This document shows positions 33,204-45,560 of a stretch of 64,000 nucleotides of DNA, in pieces. The stretch comes from Rhizophagus irregularis (Eukaryota; Glomeromycota; Glomeromycetes; Glomerales; Glomeraceae). Position numbers and translations under genes: made by a program. Numbering within the stretch: position 1 is the first letter of the stretch; each line of letters opens with the position of its first letter. The DNA is taken from contig NC_089430.1 of NCBI RefSeq assembly GCF_026210795.1, forward strand, positions 620,001 through 684,000. The letters are read 5' to 3'. Below the pieces are notes generated by a model, which saw nothing but the letters and a program-made list of their open reading frames with translations, did not search any database and was not told the origin of the DNA.

Positions 33204-34199
33204 TATAATAATTATGTTTGAAATTCTTCCTAAAGAGACGGTGTATAATATATTCTTTATTAAATACCTTTATTAATGTGGGTATATATACAGGATAACC
33301 ATACAGAATGCAAAATGCAGACGCCAAGTAGGTAATCGGTTTCAGAACAATAAGGACGTATTGTATGCATTATGTGCAATTATGTCGATCACAAGCCACG
33401 ACAAACAAGTTTTTTTTTTCTTAAAAATGATGATCAAAATATTCTTTGAAGAAAAGCCGATTAAAAAAAAATTTACTATGAAACTACATACTGTTATTTT
33501 TTATTCGCAAAAGTAACGGTAACACACATTTCAGATTTGTCAACCATCTTAACTGCAAAAATTTCATGATAATCTGAACCGAGTGAGGCGAAAGTCCAGA
33601 TTACGTTGTAATATAGGTTTAGTTAATATCAATAATTTAACGTAAGAAATAAACTTTTTAAAGGTAATTTTCTTGAGTTTGCTTTAGATGAGAAGAAAAT
33701 ATAACTTCTTTACTATAATTATTAAATATTAAAAGATCAATCAAGCGATAACGTTGATCACTTTCTAAGAAAATTTCGAATGATAAACGCTATTGTACAT
33801 ATATATTTTATTTTGGCCGCATATTGATTCTTTAAAAGAAGACGGTATCCGTTAAAGTTCGTCACGTTTACTTTCTCAGGGTCTTTTTTATTATCAGTGT
33901 CACAAAGAAAAGGAATAATTGAAAGGATTTTTTAAAACATATAGAAAATCATTGTTTAAATTTGAATGTTAAAAATTTCTTCAATGTGATAGTCCTAAGA
34001 ATTAACTATGGAAAAATTTTGCATAATAATTCAAAATCAAATAGTCTTGTTAATTTAGTTATGTTAATATGAAATCAATTTAATAAATTGATAAAGTGAA
34101 CAAATTAATTTATGACTTATGTAATATGTAATTGTTATTTGTTGCTGACTTAGCCAAGTTTTTTAAAAAACTTGTTGTCACCTGATCACCACGTTGAGG
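33204..34199. other. Upstream flank of kinase gene; no gene seen
   Basis: About 1 kb with no convincing ORF. Immediately 5' of the kinase ATG (minus strand) is an AT-rich leader with ATATATTATACACC near 33240-33253 that might be a TATA-type element. A palindrome CAAGTTTTTTAAAAAACTTG lies at 34156-34175. Confidence 0.4.
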
Positions 34200-34915
34200 T
34201 GCAGCAACATTGATCAGGGGGGAAGGGGAAAGCGAAAGGAAAAAGGGAAACGGAAGGGAAAGGTAGGAAAGGGTAAACGAAGGGAAGGGTAAGACGAAGG
34301 GGAAAGGTAAGACGAAGGGGAAAGGGTAAAACGAAGGGGAAAGGGTAAGACGAAGGGAAAGGGTAAGACGAAGAGAAAGGGTAAGACGAAGAGAAAGGGT
34401 AAGACGAAAGGGAAGGATAAAACGAAGGGGAAAGGGTAAAACGAAGGGGAAGGGTAAAACGAAGTGGAAAGGGTAAAACGAAGGGGAAGGGTAAAACGAA
34501 GTGGAAAGGGTAAAACGAAGGGGAAGGGTAAAACGAAGGGGAAGGGTAAAACGAAGGGGAAGGGTAATACGAAGGGGAAAGGGTAAGACGAAGACGAAGG
34601 GGAAAGGGTAAGACGAAGGGAAAGGGTAAAACGAAGGGGAAAGGGTAAAACGAAGGGGAAAGGGTAAAACGAAGGGGAAAGGGTAAGACGAAGGGGAAAG
34701 GGTAAACGAAGGGACGAAGGGGAGGGTAAGACGAAGGGGAAAGGGTAAGACGAAGGGAAAGGGTAAGACGAAAGGGAAGGATAAAACGAAGGGGAAAGGG
34801 TAAGACGAAGGGGAAAAGGTAAGACGAAGGGAAAGGGTAAGACGAAAGGGAAGGATAAAACGAAGGGGAAAGGGTAAAACGAAGGGGAAAGGGTAACGAA
34901 GGGGAAAGAGAAAGC
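34200..34915. repeat. Purine-only minisatellite (GGGGAAAGGGTAARACGAA)
   Basis: About 35 irregular copies of an 18-21 bp unit, GGGGAAAGGGTAA(A/G)ACGAA, with G-run length variation. All three minus-strand frames stay open for over 250 codons (F/P/L/R/S-rich) because the unit has no stop on that strand; simultaneous openness argues against any of them being a protein gene. It is markedly G-rich against its surroundings. Confidence 0.85.
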
Positions 34916-36329
34916 GAGAGAAGGGAAGGGGAAAGAACAAGGAAATAACACACCACCTACACACAAACCCACACGCAAACTTACAAAACTTACACACAAC
35001 AACCCACATACCTATAGGAAGACGTAAAGATAAGAGGCCTAAGAGTATAGACAGAGAGAAAACAGACCTAAAAAAAGAAGATAAAGAAGACCTAAAAAAA
35101 AAAAAAGACAAAGAAAAAAAAAGGATAAAGAAAATCGACATATTTATATTATTATTCAAATTGTGAGTAATGATAAAACTCGCATCATGTATTACATGAG
35201 TAATTTTTTCGCGTAAGTAATATGACCGATATGAGTAATTACATATAATCAAAAAAGGAAAATGCAGGGGTGAAAAGGATGACGTCGTGGGTGGAAGGGA
35301 GGAATATTACATGGGTTAACTATCAACTCCTTCGCTATGTTCCGGACAATAAAAGAGTGAATCTATTCCTAAGATTTGATATTACTCACCCCCTAAATTA
35401 AATTTTTGATTGGTCAATTTTTTAATCAGCTAATTTTCATTTTGCTGCAACGCAACTTTTCGCAAAAATTTTCACAAAGTATAAAAATTTCCAATATAAC
35501 TTTTTTCGCAAAAAACATTTTGTTAAAAATTTTGCAACGTAGTATTTTTATCTTACATAAACAATGATACATAATAATTTAAAAATTTTTATATAAAGTT
35601 AAGGAAGCACCGTTAAATTCATTATGTATTTTAACAAAACTACGCCTGCCAAGCGACAATGACAAATAAAATAAATAAAATAAAAGAATATAAAAAACAA
35701 TCAGAAATAAAGAAAACGAAAAAGAAATAAAAAAAAACAAAAAAAAAACGGACGAAAAGGATATAAAAAGAATAATGGGAGAGGAAATTAGGAAAAACAA
35801 GTGTAAAGAATGAAACCAATAAAGTAAGGGATGAAAAAAATGAAATCAAGATGTCAAGAACGAAATGTAAAGAGCAAACCCATGATGAAGATAAAGAACA
35901 AAACGCATAATGCATGATGAGTTAAAAGAACGAAATAACAAAGCCCACGAAATTAAAGAACAAAATCCGTAATGTTGAAGAATAAAACCCGTGAAGTTAA
36001 AGAGCAGTATAAAGTAAATGAATTTAATTAGTAAAGAACAGAAATTAGGAAACAAAACAAAGAAAAAGAAAAATAGAAACGTACGAGAAGAACATAAGAC
36101 CTAAAAAAAGAGAAAAGGAATTAAAAAACAAAAAACAAAAAAAAGGCAATCAATACCAAAAGAAAAGAAAAAAAAACCAGAATGAAGTTAAAGAACGAGA
36201 TCAGTGAAGAAAGCTAAAGAACGAAACAAGAACAAAACCTGCAAAGTTAAGTGCGGCATAAAGTAAAGGAATGTAGTTAGTAAGGAACAAATTAAGAAAC
36301 AAGATAAAAAAGAGAAAAGGAGAACGTAC
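34916..36329. repeat. Purine-rich plus strand with short degenerate repeats
   Basis: The plus strand is mostly A and G for about 1.4 kb. From about 35840 to 36250 a unit like GTTAAAGAACRAAAYC recurs about ten times. On the minus strand there are splice-like signals, e.g. TACTAAC followed by TTTGCAG ending at 36239. Open frames at 35579-36055 are compositional. No gene could be supported. Confidence 0.5.
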
Positions 36330-36662
36330 TTTAATTCCAAGCGAGAAAAACCCAAAGACCTAAAAAAAGAAAAAGAAAATTAGAAATGGAAAGCTAAAGA
36401 AGAAAAATACCTTCGCCGCAAAACTGGAGAACCTAAAGATCTAAGAAAAAGAGAGAAGGATTAGAAATGGAGAAGCAAAAAAAAACAACAAAAACAAAAC
36501 AAAAGAGAGAGGAAAAACATACCTTTGCCCGCAAAATAGAGAAACCTAAAGACCTAATAAGAAAGAAAAGATCAAAAAGAAAATGAAATTAGGAACAAAA
36601 TAAACGAACAAAAAAAAGAAAGAAGCGAAAAAAATATACCAGCCGTTCGTCGCTAAAGATAA
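36330..36662 (-). pseudogene. Tandem exon-intron repeats, unidentified spliced transcript
   Basis: On the minus strand three exon-like blocks share a start (G/A)TCTTT(A/G)GGTT: 36553-36523 (31 nt, donor GTATGT), 36440-36411 (30 nt, donor GTATTT) and 36359-36330 (30 nt, donor GTACGT), each after a pyrimidine-rich tract ending in TAG. They would read VFRFLYFAGK, IFRFSSFAAK and VFGFFSLGIK. A fourth block near 36662-36650 (CTTTAGCGACG, donor GTATAT) may belong. No start or stop context was found; this may be a decayed or non-coding spliced gene. Confidence 0.4.
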
Positions 36663-37863
36663 ATTTTCAAGCTACATTTAACAAATAAAATAATCACTAA
36701 TGATGAAGTTATTTTCACGTATTCTTTTTTCTTAATAAAAAATCGATATATCACATTATAGCCCGAGCAGTAGCAAATCTTATTCGTCACACACTTTCTC
36801 ACATGTGCGAAGTCAAATTGCGTAATGCCGACCATTTCGTTCAGGTAATGAAATTGGATTTGGCTAGAACTGAAAAAGAAGCTATTGGATATTTTTAACA
36901 AAAGATTTAAAAACAGCGGAATAAAAGAAACGTTGTGGCTCAGAGATGAATGTTTTGTCACGAATAAAGATGATTCTTTTTTTTTGAAACAGCATGTCTG
37001 GAGTCAAGGATGTAGTTACGTCACTTTCGCGAGGGCGTTATGAAAAACAACATTCGACCCGTCCAAGGTCAGAAACTGGATGCAGAAGAAGAGCCACCAC
37101 GGAAAAATGAGACAAATCAGGAAGACGGTAGGAAGACGAAAAAGTCATATACGAAAAAACTAGCGCCTTACTCCTTACTGCGCCTTAATTTGATACGGGC
37201 GAGCTGTTCTTGTAGTAGTCCCAATACAGTTGTAGATAAATTTTCTTAATGTTACGAAAATGTTATAATAGTAGTTGAAATACTTTGTGAATAAGTTCAA
37301 GGAACCTTTCGTTCAATTAAAAAAAATTTTTTTTTTGCTCTCGTATGTCATGTATGTCATGGGAGTTACCTACCTACATCACCTACAACAAATCAGTTGT
37401 TGCCTGTTGGACATAAAGTTATAATTATTGGCGATCGGTCTTGGCATCAGTAATCTCCATATTTCAATTATTTCAATTATTTTGTAATTATAATTGTCTT
37501 TTATCACTCTAATAAACAATGAAAATTTAAAATTAACTGAAATCTTCATATTCAACAAAAAAACTAATTTTAAAACCGATTGTTGCAAATTAATTAAATC
37601 ACTTACATCACTGCGCTCCCATCATCGTAGCCTTGGCAAAAAAGATCATAATTTGGTACTATATCCAATATCATATTGACAGTATGAAATCGAAGTTTAA
37701 GAAACCTACTCTAATCATTCCTCTTCCTTTTTCTTCATCTTATTCCTCAGTTTGAATTTCTTCATTTTCTAAAAAGTTATGGAGAAATATTAACAATCAT
37801 TAACATGCAAAATAACAAATCAATACCTGTAGAAATAAGAATGAACGAGCGTTCATTTTTTAG
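36663..37863. other. No supported gene; dispersed repeat at 36774-36845
   Basis: 36774-36845 resembles 57782-57865 in the same orientation (shared CGTCAC(A/G)CACT and TTGCGTAAT, and a TTCAGGT end). The short frames here (for example 37040-37249) match nothing recognisable and have no supporting context. Confidence 0.4.
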
Positions 37864-38186
37864 AATAATTCTTTTTATGGAAGAAACTCTCCAGAAAATT
37901 TGTTATTTGTTGAGACTAAGTCCCTGATAATCTCCAAGCAAGGGGTATTTGGTCCTAATACTTTATCCATTTTTAATGTAAAATTGGGATTAAAATACTC
38001 CAACATCGTTTAGAATATTATTCAATAGCGAAAGCGGTAGATGATGTTCGAAATGTTATTAAGGGTGATATGACTCATGACCAAAAGAAACGGGCTACGA
38101 CTATCACGATAAAAAAGACGATAGGTGTGAAGGCGGATGAATTACACCAAAAAAACAATATTTCTTCTCAACTCAATAATATGTAG
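37864..38186 (+). pseudogene. Terminal exon of an unidentified protein, frameshifted
   Basis: After acceptor TTTTTTAG, codons read NNSFYGRNSPENLLFVE, KQGVFGPNTLSIFNVKLGL. Then a 1-nt shift near 37990-38000 leads to LQHRLEYYSIAKAVDDV, VIKGDMTHDQKKRATTIT and a TAG at 38184. Codon use and composition differ clearly from the AT-rich surroundings and look like real, probably helical protein. The shift is at an AAAA run, so an assembly error is possible. No family recognised; upstream exons not found. Confidence 0.4.
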
Positions 38187-41100
38187 AATTGTTACGGCCA
38201 CATTCTCCAAGAGGTAAATAGCTACTTGTTATTTTGTGTTAATTGTAGATGTTCGAAACCATGATATAAATTTAAATATGGTCGAAAGGTTGTCTATATT
38301 GTTAAAGTTGATCATCCTATGAGCGCCACAATGTAGTCAAATAAAATTATTACATTTTGATATTCAAATTGATGTTCTCTGAAAGTCAGCCTTTATTTTC
38401 GGTGGCAGGTAGGAATAAACTTGAAAATTCTCTATGCAATGATTCATACACCCGAAATGCTGCACCTCATGAAAATATAGTTTAAACATAGTTCTATAAT
38501 CAATATCGATATGATAAAAAAAAAGAAAAAAATTCTTAATTTACAATTTTCTTATCACCTCTGATATATGACGTCACTTGTGTTATGATAAATTGTTTCG
38601 TCAAAATATTTTTAATTTTTTTTTCTTATTAAAACGAAATCCTGAACTCAATACTTTTGAATCTTAAAAAGTTATATATGGAGTATTAACATAACTGTTG
38701 ACGAATGAAGTAATTGTGATTATCAACACATCTTTGGTGGGGCAGGTGGGTATAAGAAAACCACATTTTGTTTGAAATTAATATGCGAGTAAATTGGTAC
38801 AAGATTTCTGTGAAACAAGATGAAAAGAAAATTAAATATGCGAGTAAGTTGGTACAAAAGTAAATTTATATGCGAGTATATTGGTACAAAAATTTCTGTG
38901 AAACTTACAAAAAAATAGGTTTATTTGTGGGAGTTTGGTATCCGGAAGTTTCACAAGTTTCACAAGAGAGCAAATACAAGAATTTGATTGGGGATGAACA
39001 TGGTTTTGTCTACAATTCTGGGCGGGTTAATAAGAAATAATAATTTTTTTTAATAATTTCAGCTGAAATTAAGATCAACCATATAAAATTCTTGATAAAT
39101 ATTTCAATGACTATATTTATTTAGGGAAATTTTCTTTACATGGTTAATTCTTTTTTTATTTAACATATATGTATATATATATTTTTTGATTTAAACTATT
39201 TAAAACTGCAACTTCCTTATCATTTGATCATCGGGTTTAATTTCCAATGTCCGAATGAAATAGAACTTTTAGCCAGTTGTACAAGACTTGAAATATTTAT
39301 CATGACGATTTTTTATGGAAAAATAAAAATTGTTTTACATGACGCACCAATTAAAAATAAAATTATTCATTGATATCAAAAAGAAAAAATTTTATAAATT
39401 TTATTATATTTTGCTTGTAAAAAAATCTGGAAGAAATAAAATGTAGAGTTTCCGCCATTAAGAGTTATTGTACATATGATATATAATTAATTTAGTATTA
39501 TCAATATATATACACTTTTTTATATGAAAATAAATATGGCTTAAATCAGATTTGTCATTAGCTTAGTATGGATTTCAATAATTTATAGAGATTGGGATTT
39601 TCGAACAAAGAGATCAAAGGGACGTGATACAAGCACGTGATTTTGGTGATTACGAAATATTACGCAATCAACACATGCGTCTTTTGATAATTTGATTGGA
39701 AGAGGAAGTGTGTTGTACTCCATGATGCTTCACAGAACAGAATAGCAAAAAAGAAAAATTCGGTCTATCAGATAATGCAAATTCGTGTGACAAAATTTGC
39801 AATCATATTTTTCCGAATAAAATTTTTAATTATAGTTATCATTAAAAGAAGTGGGGACGAAAAAAAGAAATCAAAAAAGTATTCTTAAAAAATTATTTAC
39901 ATGATACATATTTTATATTTTGAGATGAATAACATTGAAAAAAAAAATTTTTTTAGAAAAAATTATTATTTTTTTTTTATTATTTTTATTTACAGTATTT
40001 CACGCTAAAAAAATCAATAAAAAAAATACCGTCAAACTTCTGCCATTGGATTCTTTTTTCTTTTTTTCTAATTTGTTTATATTGATTATGTTTTTATTGT
40101 CATGATGCAGGTGAAATGAATATATCAAAACATGTATCAATTATTCCTTATTAATTATAAAAAAAAATTAAACTGACGACAAAATTTTGATAATCCCTCC
40201 GGATATATAATATTTACTGTATAAATAAAAAATTTATATTATTATCATCGGTATCATCGGTTTTATTCTGTGATACTTTAATTGCATATCTTTTTTAAAC
40301 AAGTTTTTTTTTTTTGGACTCAAATTAGGATAATACATACTTTTTTTATTCATTTGGTTTTTCATTTAAAAACTTTAAAGACAATCAATTATTACTAATA
40401 AAGATTTATATTATTAGATTGTAAAACATACTTTTCTTTTTTAATATAATTAAAATTTCTTTGTTATCAATCGCTTAATCAATTTCTAATGTTTTTCATT
40501 GTGTGAGAAAATAATTTTTTTGATTTATAATTTATTGTTAAGAATTCTATAAATTATGTAATATTACCTTATCATTATCTAAAAAAATTGGCGTTTTTCG
40601 TTCGTTTCATGATTCGCATTTTCTGTGAAAAAAAAAGGTTAGAATAAAATAAAATAAAAAAAATAAATAATATATTTAATATTTAAATTATAATAGATCG
40701 ATTATTTATATTGTTTTTTAATTTAATGACTCATCATCGGACATTCGGACCCTTTTTTTTCATCAGTTCCTTCTTTTTTCCATCAGTTTCTTTTTTTCTA
40801 TCAGTTCCTTTTTTTAAAAAAAAAAGATTTTTTTTTTGAATAATTTTTCTTTTAAAGTTACTCCTATCGCATTTGATCATTAAAGTTTAATTAAATAAAT
40901 CATTTGTACTACCATCATTATTAAAAATTATTTACGTTTATTCATAATAATATTTTTCGAATAAATTATAATTATAAATTTTATTTTTTATTTTTTTTAT
41001 ATAATTATTTAACTTTTGAAACCAAAAATTTACAATGCGACTAACAAATATATTTCCTATATAAAAAATAATAAAAAAAAAATTTTATAAGACAATTATG

Positions 41101-42712
41101 AAAAAATATATCTGACATGAAAAATTTGATATTATTTTTTTAAATTTTTTTTAATGGGAGTACAAAAAAAAATTTCTTTTGTTCCTCTTTCGATTACCTT
41201 TTAAAGAATTCATTTGGGTATCACGAAATGTCATACAATGAAACTACAAACAAATCGATTGGAGATGAGTATATGAAAGATGATGCACATATCCAAAAAC
41301 AATCCAACAAATGTTTCCAAATTAGGATTAGGCTTACAAAACATCGATTTAAACCAAATATGATTTCATATAAATATATATCAATATTTCAAATTCGGAA
41401 AAAAATTCGACTCATCATTTTCATTTAAAGTTTTTTTTTTCTCTTTACGTGCAAATCTTTTTCAGCCCACTAAGAAATAAATAAAAAAAAAAATGTAAAT
41501 AAAACAGGTTTTTTTTTCCCAACCACCATTAGTAAATAAACCTTAAGTATTTTAATTAAAAAAGGAAAGTGCATATCTAAGTGGCTTATCTAAATAATTT
41601 ATTTATTATTTTATATATATTTATTTACGCAATAACAATAAGTTTAAGTTTCTTTTCGGATCAAAAAATCAGAAAATTGGAAATATTGTTAAACTATACT
41701 AACTCCGTGGGAATAAAAATATTGACCTGCTGATAATTTGTCATGGTACGTTAATTGTACGTTAATTGCAGATAAAAAAATTGCAAGTCCTAATGGTTCC
41801 GAAAAATAAAAAAGAAAAAGGAAAATAAGTTCCTATCTTGATATTTGTGACTATACTATTTGTGGTATACTAAACCCATCTTTGATAAGATGTTGTAAAA
41901 GAAAAGAATAGAAAAAAAAAGTTCATGGTTTCATTGTTTTAAAAAATGAAAGATCTGCAGATAAACCATCGTAATACAAAAGTATACAACTGATACGTTA
42001 TACGTTACCGCAGTTCATGAAAAAAATCTCACAAAACAAGTTTTTTTTTTTTTACAATAAAAACAATATTTCGTATTCTTATCTCTTTTCTTATCTTTTT
42101 TTTCATTTAACCCAATTTGTTCTTTTTATTTAAATGTTTACAGGAGAAAAAAAATTGTTTCAAGATTGATAAAAATTTCTTGATATATTCAAAATCATGT
42201 TTTTTAATTATTAATTCGTGATTATTCTTTATTATTTGTAATCCTGTAAATATATTATATGATAATATAATAGTGATCTAATTTATGATTTATATAATTT
42301 TCTCACGTATATGCGTAATGCGTTACATGCATTTCAATGCGTTATATTAAAGTTTTTTGAATGATGATGAATTATTATTATTGTTTATTATTATTATTAT
42401 TATTTTGATATTTACAGTAATCTCCAAAATAAGGAAATTGAATAAAAGTGCATGTCAATCAATCAATTTATAGTTCATTCATCGTTTATCAATTTTCTTC
42501 AAAGATAATCTTTACCGAATATATAAACGTTAAAATATTACTTATAAAATTAATAATGATGAAAATAGTTATAAATAGGCCTTACAAAAGACCAAGGGTT
42601 TTTTTTTTTCCTCAAAAACAATAAAAAAATATTAAAAATAATTAACTTTTGATCATATTAAAAACAATACAAAAAAAAACAAAACAATCCCCAAATTTTT
42701 TTAATAAACGTA
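38187..42712. other. Long AT-rich stretch without supported gene
   Basis: Holds three copies of ATATGCGAGTAAATTGGTAC near 38782, 38838 and 38870, and four copies of CATCAGTTYCTTTTTTT near 40765-40815. A 66-codon plus frame at 41228-41428 begins plausibly but then turns low-complexity and is not supported. TATATAAACG near 42520 might serve the gene at 42713. Confidence 0.5.
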
Positions 42713-43357
42713 ATGGAATCAGTCTCATTTTCATCGGATCATACTTCTTATGATTGTTGTATTTATCAGTATAATCAATATCAACAACATCAACAATACC
42801 AATTATACCAACATTGCCAACAATATCAATTAAATCAACATTATCAACAACCTCAACCCCAACCCCAACTTCAATACCCTCAGCATCCTCAACATCAACT
42901 GCCTCAACAACCCCAACAACTTCAACAACTTCAACAATTTCAACAATTTCAACAACCTCAACAATTTCAACAATTTCAACTACCCCAACAATTTCAACAA
43001 TTTCAACAAGAGCCTCAACAAGAGCCTCAACAACCTCAATATGTTCCTCAACAACCTCAACAGCCTCAATATGCTCCTCAACAACCTCAACAACCTCAAT
43101 ATGCTCCTCAACAACAACAACATTATCAACAACAACAACAACAACAACAACAACTACTATTCCAACATCTTACCTCCAGCACTATGACAACAACGGTAAT
43201 TACAAATGACGGCAATCGGTACGATCTGGAGGCCGTATCGATCACTAATGGAGTGGCTAATTCAGCAGCCACAATATTAAATAATCAAGAAAATGTGAAT
43301 ACCGTTTATGTAAACGGTATTCTATATAATCACTTTCATTTTATTACCTTTTTTTAA
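42713..43357 (+). CDS. Q/P-rich low-complexity protein
   Basis: 214 residues from ATG to TAA. A short Ser/Cys/Tyr N-terminus (SFSSDHTSYDCC) is followed by about 130 residues of Gln with Tyr, His, Pro, Leu and Phe, including repeats QQPQQPQYAP, and then a non-repetitive tail with TVITNDGNRYDLEAVSIT and NNQENVNTVYVNG. The second open plus frame here (T/S-rich) is the shifted reading of the CAA repeats. Such Q/Y-rich tracts are seen in transcription co-regulators and prion-like proteins; no DNA-binding domain is visible. A single-exon gene is plausible because the tail is compositionally normal and the frame ends cleanly. Function unknown. Confidence 0.55.
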   Translation: MESVSFSSDHTSYDCCIYQYNQYQQHQQYQLYQHCQQYQLNQHYQQPQPQPQLQYPQHPQHQLPQQPQQLQQLQQFQQFQQPQQFQQFQLPQQFQQFQQEPQQEPQQPQYVPQQPQQPQYAPQQPQQPQYAPQQQQHYQQQQQQQQQLLFQHLTSSTMTTTVITNDGNRYDLEAVSITNGVANSAATILNNQENVNTVYVNGILYNHFHFITFF

Positions 43358-44373
43358 ATTTTTAAATTTTTTTATTTTTATTTTAATTTTTTTTTATTTT
43401 ATAAATTAATTTATTGTATTTTTTATTTCAAAATAATAAAAATAAAAATTTCGTTTATTTAAAAACAAGCCAGTATTTTTTGAACTGTAAACTGTAATTC
43501 TAACTGAAATTGTTAACGTATTACCAAAATAGCTACAGTAATGCCTAAAAACTGCGCCACAAATCGATCATGTGAAAAATTCTTTTAACCAAAAAAAATG
43601 GAAAAATTTCACAATCGGCAAAACGTTTATATATGAGAATACAGCGCGTAAATATTTTAGGAATCTGAAAGGAAAGATTTTTTCTTTTTTTGTATATTTT
43701 CTCTTTGAAAAATTATGAATCTTTCTTTAAAAAAAAACAGGTTAAATTTTATTCTCCACTATGTATAATACGACCATAATTACCCAAATAAATTCAAAAT
43801 CCAAGCCATTGTATCTTTGAGTATGCCAAATACTTATGAGGCACTAATTGTTTGATATTTGGTAATTTTCAAAAAAAAAATTAAATAATTTATTTGCAAC
43901 TTGTGATTAATTTTTCACTTTTGCATCGCCGCTTCACCTTACATAAGTCACATGATGTGTTACACAAATTTTTTGTATTGTTCAATTACTGGCCATTAAC
44001 TATTTATTATAATTATTTATATGATAAACTAATTCTAACATTTATTTCAAGAAAAACAAATTATACTTAGAAAGCTGTTGTATCATTATTATTATGAAAA
44101 GAAAGGATGGATGGTAATTATCGTTATAGGAATTAAAAAAAGAGAATTCCATATACACTTGATTAGGTGATTCATTATTTGTGTAGCTATAACTGATTTT
44201 GAGCTTTTTTCCTATATCTTACACTTCTTAGTAGTTTAACAATTTCCAGATAATTACAAGGTTTTTATGAATTCTAATTATAATTCAAAGTGATACCGTC
44301 TATTTGTGTCACCGGTACCCACGTCCATCATTTGGACTATTAGTTTAGGTATAGAATGAAATTTAAATAAAAT
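43358..44373. other. No gene seen
   Basis: 3' flank of the Q-rich gene with several ATAAAA steps, then AT-rich sequence up to the 15-bp duplication preceding the LINE copy. Confidence 0.5.
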
Positions 44374-45404
44374 AAAGAAGCGCCAAGAGAGTTTTATAAG
44401 TTATATAATCAATGGAGTTATAAGGCAGAATTTTTATCCTTGGACATGTGTCGATATTATAGATTTAATAATTCAATGGAAAAAGTTGATTGGTGTCGTT
44501 CAATCAGAATTATCATGAAAGCTTTTAATGATGAAAATACAGATAGGAATAATTTTGATAATGCTTATAAAGTCAAAAATTTTTTGGAAATTTTACCTGT
44601 GGCGAATTTATTAAATAAGCGTAATCCAGAATTATATCAAAGTGGAAGATGTATACGTTGTAATTACACAATTGAAACATGGACACATATCTGGATATGT
44701 AATAAAGCAGATACGTCTATCATTCAAATAATTAATGCAGCTTTTGAAATTTTAAAAGCTAAGTTAGATGAAAAAGATTTTAGGATACATTATAATTACC
44801 ATGCACGTTTACTACGTATTTTGAATGAAAAGCCGAGAGTGGTTTTTAATGGTAGAATCTTTCATGAAGCCATTAAAGGCATAGTTAATGAAAGGTTGTT
44901 TTTGGAGATGGAGGATAAATTTTTTAAGGACGCTATAGCAAGTTTTGTAGAGGATATACATGATATGGCCAGAAAATTCATGTGGAGTGAGCGTTGTAAA
45001 AGTTTTAATGAATGGGAAATAAAGCAGGGCATAACGAAACAAATGAAAAAAAGTGAGTAAACTGTATAAATCTTCATTACCTAGCTTGGGTTATGATGAG
45101 AAAAAGAAAAAAAAATTTATTTCTGATGTTTTGCAAAGGTGGACAGGGTATTATATTAATAATGATATAGCAGCTAAAAGTATTTGGTATGAAATAGGTG
45201 TAGAAGATTTATGGAAATATAATAGTTTAGTTACATTTAGATCTTCTAATTATGCTTCTAATTTTAGTATTCTAGATTAGTTCGGTTAGTATAGTTTTTT
45301 TTTTTAGATAGATGCTTTATTAACAGATGTTTACGTCTATATTATAATAGGTTGTTTTATATAATTATTATAATATTAATAAAGTTTTAAATTGGAAAAA
45401 AAAA
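44374..45404 (+). mobile_element. 5'-truncated LINE copy with poly(A) tail, 1.03 kb
   Basis: A perfect 15-bp direct repeat AAATTTAAATAAAAT flanks it (44359-44373 and 45405-45419). The 3' end is AATAAAG...TTGG followed by an A run. The body is coding to about 45280. It carries the C-terminus of a LINE ORF only. Confidence 0.85.
44377..45280 (+). pseudogene. LINE C-terminal protein fragment with zinc knuckle
   Basis: Open from the truncation point, through MCRYYRFNNSMEKVDW, then NFLEILPVANLLNKRNPELY and CIRCNYTIETWTHIWIC, the C-terminal zinc knuckle of LINE ORF2 proteins with RNase H. The 206-codon frame stops at 45060; a second frame (45053-45280, GYDEKKKKKFISDVL to SNFSILD) continues it, implying one frameshift. 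It resembles the plan, not the exact sequence, of the LINE at 9.3-10.7 kb, so it is another family. Not functional. Confidence 0.7.
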
Positions 45405-45560
45405 AAATTTAAATAAAATCGTAAAAAAACAAGTGAAGATAAAACGAGTTTTTACTTCACATATTTAAAAAATAATAAAAAAATATTATGTTAAATTTCT
45501 ATTTGTGTAGTGAGTATAGTAAGTATGAGTTGAAAATATGCCGCATAGTAAACTTTTGGG

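Noticed and set aside
34110-35252. 380-, 256- and 262-codon minus-strand frames rich in F/P/L/R
   Set aside because: All three frames are open at once over a purine minisatellite; openness comes from composition, and none has a normal domain.
35579-36055. Overlapping minus frames of 69-91 codons
   Set aside because: Pyrimidine-rich low-complexity sequence, several frames open together, no domain.
41228-41428. 66-codon plus frame (MSYNETTNKSIGDEYM...)
   Set aside because: Starts plausibly but degrades into I/K/R-rich AT sequence; no homologue recognised and no second exon found.
44812-45077. Minus frames opposite the LINE fragment
   Set aside because: Shadows of the plus-strand LINE coding sequence, which has the zinc knuckle.
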